Source: Pseudomonadota bacterium (GTDB lineage Bacteria > Pseudomonadota > Alphaproteobacteria > Sphingomonadales > Sphingomonadaceae). Taken from it: a stretch of DNA of 35,940 bases. A program made the position numbers and the translations under genes. Shown piece by piece: positions 24,903-30,588 of this stretch; within the stretch, counting starts at the first letter, position 1; every line of letters starts with the position of its first letter. Under the pieces are notes generated by a model. It did no database searches, was not told the origin of the DNA, and worked only from the letters and a program-made list of their open reading frames with translations. Location of the stretch: positions 1-35,940 of the forward strand of contig JAEZIO010000038.1 in assembly GCA_023436615.1 (NCBI GenBank). The letters run 5' to 3'.

Positions 24903-24977
24903 TGCCGGGAATCTCCTGTGGCGAGTTCGTTTCGGGAGCGGCGCGACGCCGCACCGGAGCTATAGCCACCGCGCCCA

Positions 24978-25013
24978 TAAAGCGAAAGGCGCGCCGGGTT
25001 GCCCCGACGCGCC
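24978..25013 (-). terminator. Probable terminator upstream of argD
   Basis: GGCGCGCCGGG (24988-24998) and CCCGACGCGCC (25003-25013) pair with one mismatch around a 4-nt loop. On the minus strand the stem is followed by TTTCGCTTTAT. It would end the transcript of the secreted-protein gene at 25039-25503 before argD. Confidence 0.6.
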
Positions 25014-25038
25014 TCCCGTTGGCGATTGAAGCTTCGGA

Positions 25039-25503
25039 TCAATCGTCGTCGTCGCGGTCCCGGCGTCCATCGCGATCGCGGTCGTGGTCCCGATGGTCGC
25101 GGTCGCCATAAAAGCGGCCGTCATTGCGTCCCCAGCGGCCGTCGCGCGCCTCGTAACGCACCCGCTGCTCCAGCCGAGCGATGCGGAGCTCGAGGTTCCG
25201 CGCTTCGTACGGGTTCAACCCGTTCCGCGCGGCGCGGTAGAGCTGGCGTTCGATGTCACGCGACTGGTCGCGCAGGCGGCGCGCTTCGCGCCCGCTCAGC
25301 ATGTTGCGCCGGTCGAGCATCTGGATCTGGCGCTGGATCGCGTCGACGCGAACCTGCAGCGAACGGACCTGGCCGTAATTGTTCTGATAGCCATAGGCAT
25401 TGCCGTACGGCGGCGGGGGTGCAGGCATCCACTGGGCGGAGGCCGGCGCGGCAATGGCGAGAGCCGAAGCTGCAGCGGCTACGGAGATTAGAACTTTACG
25501 CAT
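25039..25503 (-). CDS. Secreted coiled-coil protein with charged tail, unknown function
   Basis: 154-residue exported protein: signal peptide MRKVLISVAAAASALAIAAP ending ASAQ, a short Pro/Tyr-rich stretch, then a long Arg/Gln/Leu-rich helical segment (QVRVDAIQRQIQMLDRRNML, RLRDQSRDIERQLYRAARNG) with heptad-like spacing, and a C-terminal Asp/Arg/His-rich tail (HRDHDRDRDGRRDRDDDD). AAAGGAGA stands 5-6 nt before the ATG, fixing the start although the frame is open further upstream. Similar short periplasmic proteins are common in sphingomonads, with no known role. Confidence 0.82.
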   Translation of the reverse strand: MRKVLISVAAAASALAIAAPASAQWMPAPPPPYGNAYGYQNNYGQVRSLQVRVDAIQRQIQMLDRRNMLSGREARRLRDQSRDIERQLYRAARNGLNPYEARNLELRIARLEQRVRYEARDGRWGRNDGRFYGDRDHRDHDRDRDGRRDRDDDD

Positions 25504-25676
25504 CGTGGCTCTCCTTTCGAGCGGTTGATGCGAATCGATATGCGCCTCGCCGGCTATTGCGGCGCTGAACGCGCTCGTTATCCGCCGTTCAACTTGTTTA
25601 CCCGCCGTAATATTCGGTTGGCTAACGAGGTGGGAATGCCGGAAAATCTGCGACGAACGGTTCGGCGCAACCATTA

Positions 25677-25704
25677 TTGAACTGCCGTCGGCAACGATTA
25701 TCTT
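25677..25704 (+). promoter_or_regulatory. Possible promoter giving a leaderless transcript
   Basis: TTGAAC (25677-25682) and TATCTT (25699-25704) with a 16-bp spacer place the expected start of transcription at about 25710-25711, that is on the ATG of the next gene. No Shine-Dalgarno is visible before that ATG, which fits leaderless initiation. Prediction from sequence only. Confidence 0.4.
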
Positions 25705-25710
25705 CTTGAA

Positions 25711-26439
25711 ATGCTTAAACTTATCGGGGGCGCCGCACTCGCGGCCATGTTGGCTTTTGCGCCAGCTGCAAACATCTCTTCCGCTGCCGTCGAAGCTCCG
25801 GCCCAGGCCGCGGCCACCGCCGCCGCGCCGGTCCGGACCGCTGCGCTGGCAGCCGATTTCGGCCTCGCCGGCGCTACCGAATCCGGGCTCGCCGCGCCGG
25901 GCCAATCCGCCGCGGGATTCCGCCAGTGGATATTGGCGGCCGGCTCCAACCGCGACGATGTGACCGCGTTCGGCAACTTCCTGACCGCCCAGGGCGTCGG
26001 GTCGGTCGTCCCCCTGTGGGAGCTCACCCGCACCTCATCCTCCTGGGAAGAATGCGGCGCCGAGCCGTTCGAAGCGCCGCCGCGCGACAAGTGGGACCAT
26101 ATCGTCACGACCCTGAAGTTCGTGCGCGACGAGGTCATTCCCGCGGTCGGCGAGGTCGAGGTCGTCTCCGGCTACCGAAACGCGAAGCTCAATGCCTGTT
26201 CCGACGGAGCGCCGAAGAGCGCGCACCGGGAATTCTTCGCGCTCGACCTGACGCCGGTGAACGCCGCCGTCGATCGTCCGGAAATGATCCGCTCGGTCTG
26301 TGCGGCCCACGCCCGCGACGGCGCGCGGTACGATGCCGGGCTCGGCTTCTACACCGGCCGCCGCTTCCACGTTGATTCCCACGGTTTCCGCAAGTGGGGC
26401 GCCAACGGCAAGGGCGCGACCAGTCCGTGCGTCGCTTGA
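25711..26439 (+). CDS. Secreted M15-type peptidase-like protein
   Basis: 242-residue exported protein: signal peptide (MLKLIGGAALAAMLAFAPAA), an Ala-rich linker, and a C-terminal domain like the zinc D-Ala-D-Ala carboxypeptidase/peptidase M15 fold. Metal-site candidates are in place: VVSGYRNAKLN, SAHREFFALDL (His172, Asp179) and the late GRRFHVDSHGF (His220). M15 enzymes trim peptidoglycan peptides in the periplasm; activity here is inferred. Four cysteines could form disulfides. It is divergent from the gene at 25039. No Shine-Dalgarno is seen. Confidence 0.82.
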   Translation: MLKLIGGAALAAMLAFAPAANISSAAVEAPAQAAATAAAPVRTAALAADFGLAGATESGLAAPGQSAAGFRQWILAAGSNRDDVTAFGNFLTAQGVGSVVPLWELTRTSSSWEECGAEPFEAPPRDKWDHIVTTLKFVRDEVIPAVGEVEVVSGYRNAKLNACSDGAPKSAHREFFALDLTPVNAAVDRPEMIRSVCAAHARDGARYDAGLGFYTGRRFHVDSHGFRKWGANGKGATSPCVA

Positions 26440-26593
26440 GCAGCCGAGCATAACGAAAGCGGAGCAAAGCGAGCCGAGCTTATGTCGAGAGCCTGCGATA
26501 GCCGGCCAGCGTGCGAGCGAGCGGCCTAGGCCGCGCTGCGAGACAGGACTGACGTCGCGGGATTTTACTCCCGTAACGCCTTACTCCCTAGAT

Positions 26594-26623
26594 AGCGTCC
26601 GATTTCGACCCAAAGCGGACATT
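26594..26623. repeat. GTCCG...CGGAC hairpin repeat, copy 1
   Basis: GTCCG (26597-26601) and CGGAC (26616-26620) flank a loop containing ACCCA. It is the degenerate member of a three-copy family (others at 26953-26980 and 27207-27236). It abuts the stop codon of the ExbD-like gene (stop begins at 26625 on the minus strand). Confidence 0.75.
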
Positions 26624-26931
26624 CACTGCCGGGGTATCGGGACTCCGTTCACCGTCACCGAGACCATTCGAAATCCGGCCCGTTGCAAGTTGACAATTAC
26701 GCCACCGATGCATCGGTATGGCGTCCGAGGGTCTGTATCGATCACCATCCGTCTACCGTGGGCCTTCGCCAACTCGCGTAGCCTTGTCTGGTCGAGTGCG
26801 TCGTACGGCATTTCGACGTTGTTGATGCGCACCGCGCACCTGTGACCTCCCCCGGTCGCCCTAACAAAAAGGGGCGGAGCTGGTGCGCACGCCGACAGGC
26901 AGCACGCGCAGGTCACAATGGCACGTCGCAT
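26623..26931 (-). CDS. Small ExbD-like lipoprotein
   Basis: 102-residue protein beginning MRRAIVTCACCLSAC, a short lipoprotein-type signal (candidate lipidated Cys15). The remainder (R-I-N-N-V-E-M-P-Y, VIDTDPRTPYRCIGGVIVNL, QRAGFRMVSVTVNG) resembles the periplasmic C-terminal domain of ExbD/TolR proteins but lacks their usual N-terminal membrane helix, and no exbB is nearby. ATG 26931 starts the signal peptide; an in-frame ATG 36 bp upstream is less likely. It is divergent from the gene at 27005 and lies between two hairpin repeats. Family assignment is tentative. Confidence 0.6.
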   Translation of the reverse strand: MRRAIVTCACCLSACAPAPPLFVRATGGGHRCAVRINNVEMPYDALDQTRLRELAKAHGRRMVIDTDPRTPYRCIGGVIVNLQRAGFRMVSVTVNGVPIPRQ

Positions 26932-26952
26932 CGTGGGAGCTTCGCACGCGCT

Positions 26953-26980
26953 ATGTCCGCTTTCCACCCATTGCGGACAT
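26953..26980. repeat. GTCCGC...GCGGAC hairpin repeat, copy 2
   Basis: A perfect 8-bp inverted repeat, ATGTCCGC (26953-26960) and GCGGACAT (26973-26980), around the loop TTTCCACCCATT. The loop is shared nearly base for base with copy 3. It lies in the 73-bp region between the two divergent mini-genes. Confidence 0.9.
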
Positions 26981-27004
26981 TACGGCGTGATGCGAGGTTG
27001 GAGC

Positions 27005-27208
27005 ATGTCCAAGTTTAAGCTTGAGCTAATTCGTTGGGCGTCTGCCGCTGCGTGTTTCGCCTGCTGGTGGGCCATGACGCAGATAAAGACTGACTGGGCC
27101 GTTCTGTTGTTCTTCGGCGGCTTTATCCTGGGCCTTCCTGGCGCAATGCTCACGCTTCATCTGCATCCGCCAAAGTGGTTCAAGTATCTGGAGCGGCCCA
27201 AGCGCTAG
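27005..27208 (+). CDS. Small membrane protein, unknown function
   Basis: 67-residue protein with two hydrophobic segments (AAACFACWWAM near residues 13-23 and VLLFFGGFILGLPGAMLTLH near 33-52) and a basic end. ATG 27005 is preceded by TTGGAG; another ATG in frame lies 15 bp upstream. No family is recognised. Its TAG stop codon overlaps the start of hairpin repeat copy 3. Codon use is less GC-biased than in neighbouring genes, for example TTT/TTA/AAG choices near the start, suggesting recent arrival or weak constraint. Confidence 0.6.
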   Translation: MSKFKLELIRWASAAACFACWWAMTQIKTDWAVLLFFGGFILGLPGAMLTLHLHPPKWFKYLERPKR

Positions 27209-27236
27209 CGTCCGCTTTCCACCCATAACGGACGCT
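27207..27236. repeat. GTCCGC...CGGACGCT hairpin repeat, copy 3
   Basis: A perfect 8-bp inverted repeat, AGCGTCCG (27207-27214) and CGGACGCT (27229-27236), with the loop CTTTCCACCCATAA. The core GTCCGCTTTCCACCCAT is identical to copy 2. It begins inside the stop codon of the preceding mini-gene and ends 8 bp before the stop of the ABC permease gene. Confidence 0.9.
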
Positions 27237-27243
27237 GAGGGCC

Positions 27244-28086
27244 CTACGCCTTGATCTTCCAGCCGCTTCTCAGCAGCGCGTAGCAGGTTCCCCACAGCGC
27301 CAGGTTCAGCGCCAGAAGCCCAAGCGCTCCGACCAGGATGGGCGAATCGCTGGTCCCGAGGAAGCCGTAGCGGAAGCCCGAGATCACGTAGAAGAAGGGG
27401 TTGGCGTGGCTGATCGCGCGGAACGTCGGAGCGAGCTGCTCGACCGAATAGAACGTGCCCGACAGCAGCGACAGCGGGGTCACCACGAAGTTCGTCACCG
27501 CCGCCGCATGGTCGAACTTCTCGGCCCACAGCGACGTCAGAAGCCCCAGGAACGACAGCATCAGCGAGCCCATGAGGCCGAACCAGAAGACCCAGAACGG
27601 GTGGCGCACGCCGACCGACACGCCCGGCCACAGCAACATCGCGAGCCATACAGCGAGGCCGACCAGGAAGGCGCGGGTCACCGCGGCTCCGATCAGCCCG
27701 GCCATCAGCTCGCCGGTCGACAGCGGCGGCATCAGATAATCGACGATATTGCCCTGGATCTTGCCGACCAGCAGCGAGAAGCTGGCGTTGGCGAACGCGT
27801 TCTGGATCATCGCCATGACGATGAGCCCGGGCGCGATGAAGTCGGCGAACGGCACGCCCATCACCGTCCGGCCGCTCCGGCCGAGCGCAACGGTGAAGAT
27901 TACGAGGTACAGCATGGTCGTGATCGCGGGCGCCCAGACCGTCTGCGTCTGCACCTTGAAGAACCGGCGCACCTCCTTGATATAGAGGGTCTTGAGCCCT
28001 CCCCAGTTGACGCCGCTCAGCACCGGGTCCCCCGGCACGCGCGTGAGCCATGGCGAAGATCGGGGGCTGACTGGCCGCTCGTTCAC
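27244..28086 (-). CDS. ABC-2 type transporter permease
   Basis: 280-residue inner-membrane permease of the ABC-2 (DrrB/NodJ-like) export type. Six hydrophobic segments are visible, with the family's ADFIAPGLIVMAMIQNAFAN, QGNIVDYLMPPLSTGELMAG, FVVTPLSLLSGTFYSVEQLA and AISHANPFFYVISGFRYGF. A cytoplasmic N-terminal segment (TLYIKEVRRFFKVQTQTVWA) precedes the first helix. The start is GTG at 28086; there is no in-frame ATG before the first membrane helix, and the frame is open far upstream. The partner ATPase gene is not adjacent in this window. The exported substrate is unknown. Divergent from gcrA across 75 bp. Confidence 0.92.
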   Translation of the reverse strand: MNERPVSPRSSPWLTRVPGDPVLSGVNWGGLKTLYIKEVRRFFKVQTQTVWAPAITTMLYLVIFTVALGRSGRTVMGVPFADFIAPGLIVMAMIQNAFANASFSLLVGKIQGNIVDYLMPPLSTGELMAGLIGAAVTRAFLVGLAVWLAMLLWPGVSVGVRHPFWVFWFGLMGSLMLSFLGLLTSLWAEKFDHAAAVTNFVVTPLSLLSGTFYSVEQLAPTFRAISHANPFFYVISGFRYGFLGTSDSPILVGALGLLALNLALWGTCYALLRSGWKIKA

Positions 28087-28143
28087 GAGGGGCCGCCTAT
28101 CGGCTGGCGAGGCGGGCAGCAACCCGCCGGCGTGGGCAGTGGA

Positions 28144-28148
28144 GATTC
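28144..28148 (+). promoter_or_regulatory. GANTC (CcrM-type) site before gcrA
   Basis: GATTC lies 13 bp upstream of the gcrA ATG. GANTC is the CcrM methylation site, and GcrA works at methylated GANTC promoters in Caulobacter. A single 5-base site is weak evidence by itself; autoregulation is only suggested. Confidence 0.3.
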
Positions 28149-28161
28149 GGAGTAATTTTTG

Positions 28162-28809
28162 ATGTCCTGGACTGAAGAGCGGATCGAGCGCCTCAAGACG
28201 ATGTGGCACGAGGGCGCGACCGCAAGCGAGATCGCCGAGAAGCTCGGCGGAGTCAGCCGCAACGCCGTGATCGGCAAGGCGCACCGCCTCGGCCTCGAGT
28301 CGCGGCCCTCGCCGGTAAAGCCCGGCGAGGAGAAGGAGCACGCGCCCGCGGCCGCGAAGCCCGCGGCGAAAGCGCACGCCTCGACCCCGAAGTCGCCGCC
28401 GGCCGAAAAAACGCATCCCGCGCCGCGCGCAGCCGCGCCCCAGCCCCAGCCCCAGCGCCCGCAGCCGGAGGGCGTGCAGTATCGCTCGATCGGTCCGGGC
28501 GGGTTTATCCGCCAGGGCCCCGGCGACCAGCAGGCGCCCATCCCTCCGGCGCCGCCGCGCCGGCTCGTCCCGGCCAAGCCGAGCCCCGAAGTCGCCGACA
28601 AGACCGGCCTGCTCGACCTCAACGATCGCATCTGCAAATGGCCGATGGGCCATCCGGGCGAGCCCGACTTCCACTTCTGCGGACAGCAGGCCAATCCCGG
28701 CTATCCTTATTGCGTCGAGCATTGCGGAGTCGCCTATCAGGCACAGCTTCCGCGCCGCGACCGGCGCCCGCCGCCGCCGCTTCCCTTTGGTGGTCCGCGA
28801 GTCCGATAG
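28162..28809 (+). CDS. gcrA: Cell-cycle regulator GcrA
   Basis: 215-residue GcrA, an alphaproteobacterial sigma70 cofactor that activates genes at GANTC sites methylated by CcrM. The DNA-binding N-terminus is canonical: MSWTEERIERLKTMWHEGA then ASEIAEKLGGVSRNAVIGKA. A long Ala/Pro/Lys-rich linker (residues ~48-145) leads to the C-terminal sigma-interaction domain with Cys158, Cys173, Cys184 and Cys188 (CKWPMGHPGEPDFHFCG, PYCVEHCGVAY). ATG 28162 is preferred over the adjacent TTG at 28159; CGGAG lies about 10 nt upstream. It is followed after 12 bp by a dioxygenase gene on the same strand. The linker is on the long side for GcrA. Confidence 0.96.
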   Translation: MSWTEERIERLKTMWHEGATASEIAEKLGGVSRNAVIGKAHRLGLESRPSPVKPGEEKEHAPAAAKPAAKAHASTPKSPPAEKTHPAPRAAAPQPQPQRPQPEGVQYRSIGPGGFIRQGPGDQQAPIPPAPPRRLVPAKPSPEVADKTGLLDLNDRICKWPMGHPGEPDFHFCGQQANPGYPYCVEHCGVAYQAQLPRRDRRPPPPLPFGGPRVR

Positions 28810-28821
28810 CGCCGCTGTCAC

Positions 28822-29838
28822 TTGACCGCGCGCGAGCTTCTGCGCTGGTGGCGCGCGCCGCTTTGGCTGGCCGCGCTCGGGACGGGCGCCAAGAGCTTCG
28901 CTGACAACCCGCTGCTGCGCACGCGCGGACTCCACGTCCGCCGGCTGAAGATCGCGCACCGGCTCGCCTGGGCGCGGCGGCGACGCCTCGCCTCGACCGT
29001 TGCACCGGAGCTGCGCGAGCAGTTCGACCGCGACGGCTTCGTGGTCGTTCCCGATTTTCTTCCGAAGGATGCCTTCGACCGGCTTCGCACCACCCTCCTC
29101 GAAGGCGAGTTCGAAACGCGCGAGCAGCAGCAGGGCAACACCATCACGCGCCGCGCGCCCATCGGCCCGCAGCTTTTGCGGGATTCGCCGGAGCTTCGAT
29201 CATTGCTCGCCAGCCGTCGCTGGCGCTCGCTCCTCGCTTATGTCGCAAGCACGCGAAGCGAGCCGCTCTATTATCTGCAGACGATCGCGCACAGCGTGGT
29301 CGACGGGCCGCCCGACCCGCAGCTCGAGCTTCACTCCGACACCTTCCATCCCTCGCTCAAGGCATGGCTGTTCCTCACCGACGTCGCGCAGGACAAGGGC
29401 GCGCTCACCTACGTGGCGGGCTCGCACAGGCTCACTCCCGAGCGGCTCGCCTGGGAGCAGGCTAAGAGCGAGACGATCGCTAGCGCGGACCGGCTGTCGC
29501 AGCGCGGCTCGCTGCGCGTTCGGCCGGACGAGCTGGCGGACCTTGGGCTTCCGCAGCCGACCCGCTTCGCGGTTCCGGCGAATACCCTGGTCGCAATCGA
29601 CACGTACGGCTTCCATGCGCGGGGACCGTCCGACGGCCCGGCGGTGCGGGTCGAGATCTGGGCCTATTGCCGCCGCAGCCCCTTCCTGCCCTGGACGGGG
29701 CTCGACCCGCTGTCGCTGCCGCCGGTCGCCAGCCGCCGCGGCCCCATGCTGGCCGCGATACTCGATGGCCTCGACCGGTTCGGCATCATGAAGCAGCATT
29801 GGCGCCCGGCCGGCCGCCGCCGCCCGATCGATCCTTGA
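28822..29838 (+). CDS. Phytanoyl-CoA dioxygenase (PhyH) family protein
   Basis: 338-residue non-heme Fe(II)/2-oxoglutarate dioxygenase of the PhyH family. The facial triad is readable: H-x-D at 171/173 in LELHSDTFHPSLKAWLFL and distal His265 in VAIDTYGFHARG, with Arg276 as likely 2-oxoglutarate anchor. FDRDGFVVVPDFLPKDAF near residue 68 is typical. The substrate is unknown. The only upstream in-frame start is TTG 28822, 12 bp after the gcrA stop; a TAG precedes it in frame, so initiation is non-ATG or further inside. It is likely co-transcribed with gcrA and ends at a bidirectional terminator. Confidence 0.88.
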   Translation: MTARELLRWWRAPLWLAALGTGAKSFADNPLLRTRGLHVRRLKIAHRLAWARRRRLASTVAPELREQFDRDGFVVVPDFLPKDAFDRLRTTLLEGEFETREQQQGNTITRRAPIGPQLLRDSPELRSLLASRRWRSLLAYVASTRSEPLYYLQTIAHSVVDGPPDPQLELHSDTFHPSLKAWLFLTDVAQDKGALTYVAGSHRLTPERLAWEQAKSETIASADRLSQRGSLRVRPDELADLGLPQPTRFAVPANTLVAIDTYGFHARGPSDGPAVRVEIWAYCRRSPFLPWTGLDPLSLPPVASRRGPMLAAILDGLDRFGIMKQHWRPAGRRRPIDP

Positions 29839-29844
29839 GACATT

Positions 29845-29883
29845 AAAAAAGCCCCGGAGCGCATTCCGCCCCGGGGCCTTTTC
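29845..29883. terminator. Bidirectional terminator between PhyH and hsp20
   Basis: GCCCCGG (29851-29857) pairs with CCGGGGC (29871-29877) across a 13-nt loop. The stem is preceded by AAAAAA and followed by CTTTTC, so it can end transcription from both convergent genes. Confidence 0.82.
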
Positions 29884-29902
29884 GATGTCGGCGGACGAGC
29901 CG

Positions 29903-30400
29903 TTACGCGCTTTCGCGCTCGGCCTCGGCGTCCACGGTCTGCTTCGAGGCGATCTGCTCTTTCGAGCCCGAGCTCGCGCCGATGTTGATCTTGCGCGGCT
30001 TCATCGCCTCGGGGATCTCGCGGACCAGCTCGATCGCCAGGAGCCCGTCCTTCATGTCCGCGCCCCTGACCTGGATATGGTCGGCAAGCGCGAAGCGACG
30101 CTCGAACGAGCGGGTGGCGATGCCGCGATAAATATAGTCGGAGCCCTTTTCGTCGGACTCGTCCTTCTTGCGGCCGGAGACGATCAGCACGTTCTGCTGC
30201 GACGTGATGTCGATCTCGTCCGGCTTGAAGCCGGCCACCGCGAGCTCGATGCGATAGTCGTTCTCGCCCGTCCTGATCAGGTCGAAGGGCGGATAATTCT
30301 CGCCGCCGTTCCCGAGGGCGCTGTTCTCCAGCATGTCGAACAGCCGGTCGAATCCGACCGTCGAGCGGCGATAGGGTGAAAAATCGAAAGCGCTACGCAT
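29903..30400 (-). CDS. Small heat-shock protein Hsp20/IbpA family
   Basis: 165-residue cytosolic holdase chaperone of the alpha-crystallin family, closest in layout to IbpA. The N-terminus MRSAFDFSPYRRSTVGFDRL is typical; the alpha-crystallin domain covers about 38-130 (YPPFDLIRTGENDYRIELAV, GFKPDEIDITSQQNVLIVSG, YIYRGIATRSFERRFALADH) and the I-x-I-like KINIGA lies in the C-terminal tail. The start is fixed by GAGGAG 8 nt upstream. The Shine-Dalgarno is fully covered by a predicted hairpin (30404-30428), suggesting a ROSE-type RNA thermometer. A weak RpoH-like promoter is placed at 30495-30522. Confidence 0.96.
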   Translation of the reverse strand: MRSAFDFSPYRRSTVGFDRLFDMLENSALGNGGENYPPFDLIRTGENDYRIELAVAGFKPDEIDITSQQNVLIVSGRKKDESDEKGSDYIYRGIATRSFERRFALADHIQVRGADMKDGLLAIELVREIPEAMKPRKINIGASSGSKEQIASKQTVDAEAERESA

Positions 30401-30403
30401 TTT

Positions 30404-30428
30404 CCAGTCTCCTCATTTGAGCGAGTGG
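30404..30428 (-). promoter_or_regulatory. Candidate RNA thermometer hairpin over the hsp20 Shine-Dalgarno
   Basis: On the minus strand CCACTCGCTC pairs with GAGGAGACTGG around the loop AAAT: C-T-C with G-A-G, one bulged G (30422), C-T-C with G-A-G, then after a 2-nt bulge C-C-A with T-G-G. The Shine-Dalgarno GAGGAG (30409-30414) is wholly paired. A second hairpin with a bulged G (GCGGGAG...CTCCGC) lies just upstream. A bulged G opposite the Shine-Dalgarno is a known trait of ROSE elements in alphaproteobacterial small heat-shock genes. Structure is inferred by eye. Confidence 0.5.
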
Positions 30429-30494
30429 GCGGAGCGATCTCCCGCATGGGACTATCGCCCCGTCACCGGGCCCATCAGGCGCCCGGCGCAGCGA

Positions 30495-30522
30495 ATCTGG
30501 TATTGCCGTTTCGGCTTTCAAG
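30495..30522 (-). promoter_or_regulatory. Possible RpoH-type promoter for hsp20
   Basis: CTTGAA (30522-30517) and CCAGAT (30500-30495) with a 16-bp spacer on the minus strand. The -35 box fits the heat-shock sigma factor consensus well and the -10 box poorly. It would give a leader of about 85-90 nt, suited to hold the hairpins upstream of the hsp20 start. Confidence 0.3.
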
Positions 30523-30549
30523 ACCTGTGGAAAACGGCTTGCCGCTCCC

Positions 30550-30579
30550 TTGGCACGGCTGAAAACAGCGCCGTATAGC
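30550..30579 (+). promoter_or_regulatory. Predicted promoter for parE with very short leader
   Basis: TTGGCA (30550-30555) and TATAGC (30574-30579) with an 18-bp spacer. Transcription would start around 30586, within a few bases of the parE ATG at 30589, and no Shine-Dalgarno precedes the ATG. This suggests a leaderless or near-leaderless parE mRNA. Confidence 0.45.
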
Positions 30580-30588
30580 GCTCCTTGA

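Noticed and set aside
26521..26534. GCGGCCTAGGCCGC palindrome as terminator of the M15-like gene
   Set aside because: There is no T-tract on either strand and only a 2-base centre; a chance palindrome or restriction-type sequence is as likely.
26594..27236. Integron-like attC sites around the mini-genes
   Set aside because: The hairpins lack the attC core (GTTRRRY / RYYYAAC), no integrase is present, and the genes are divergent rather than head-to-tail.
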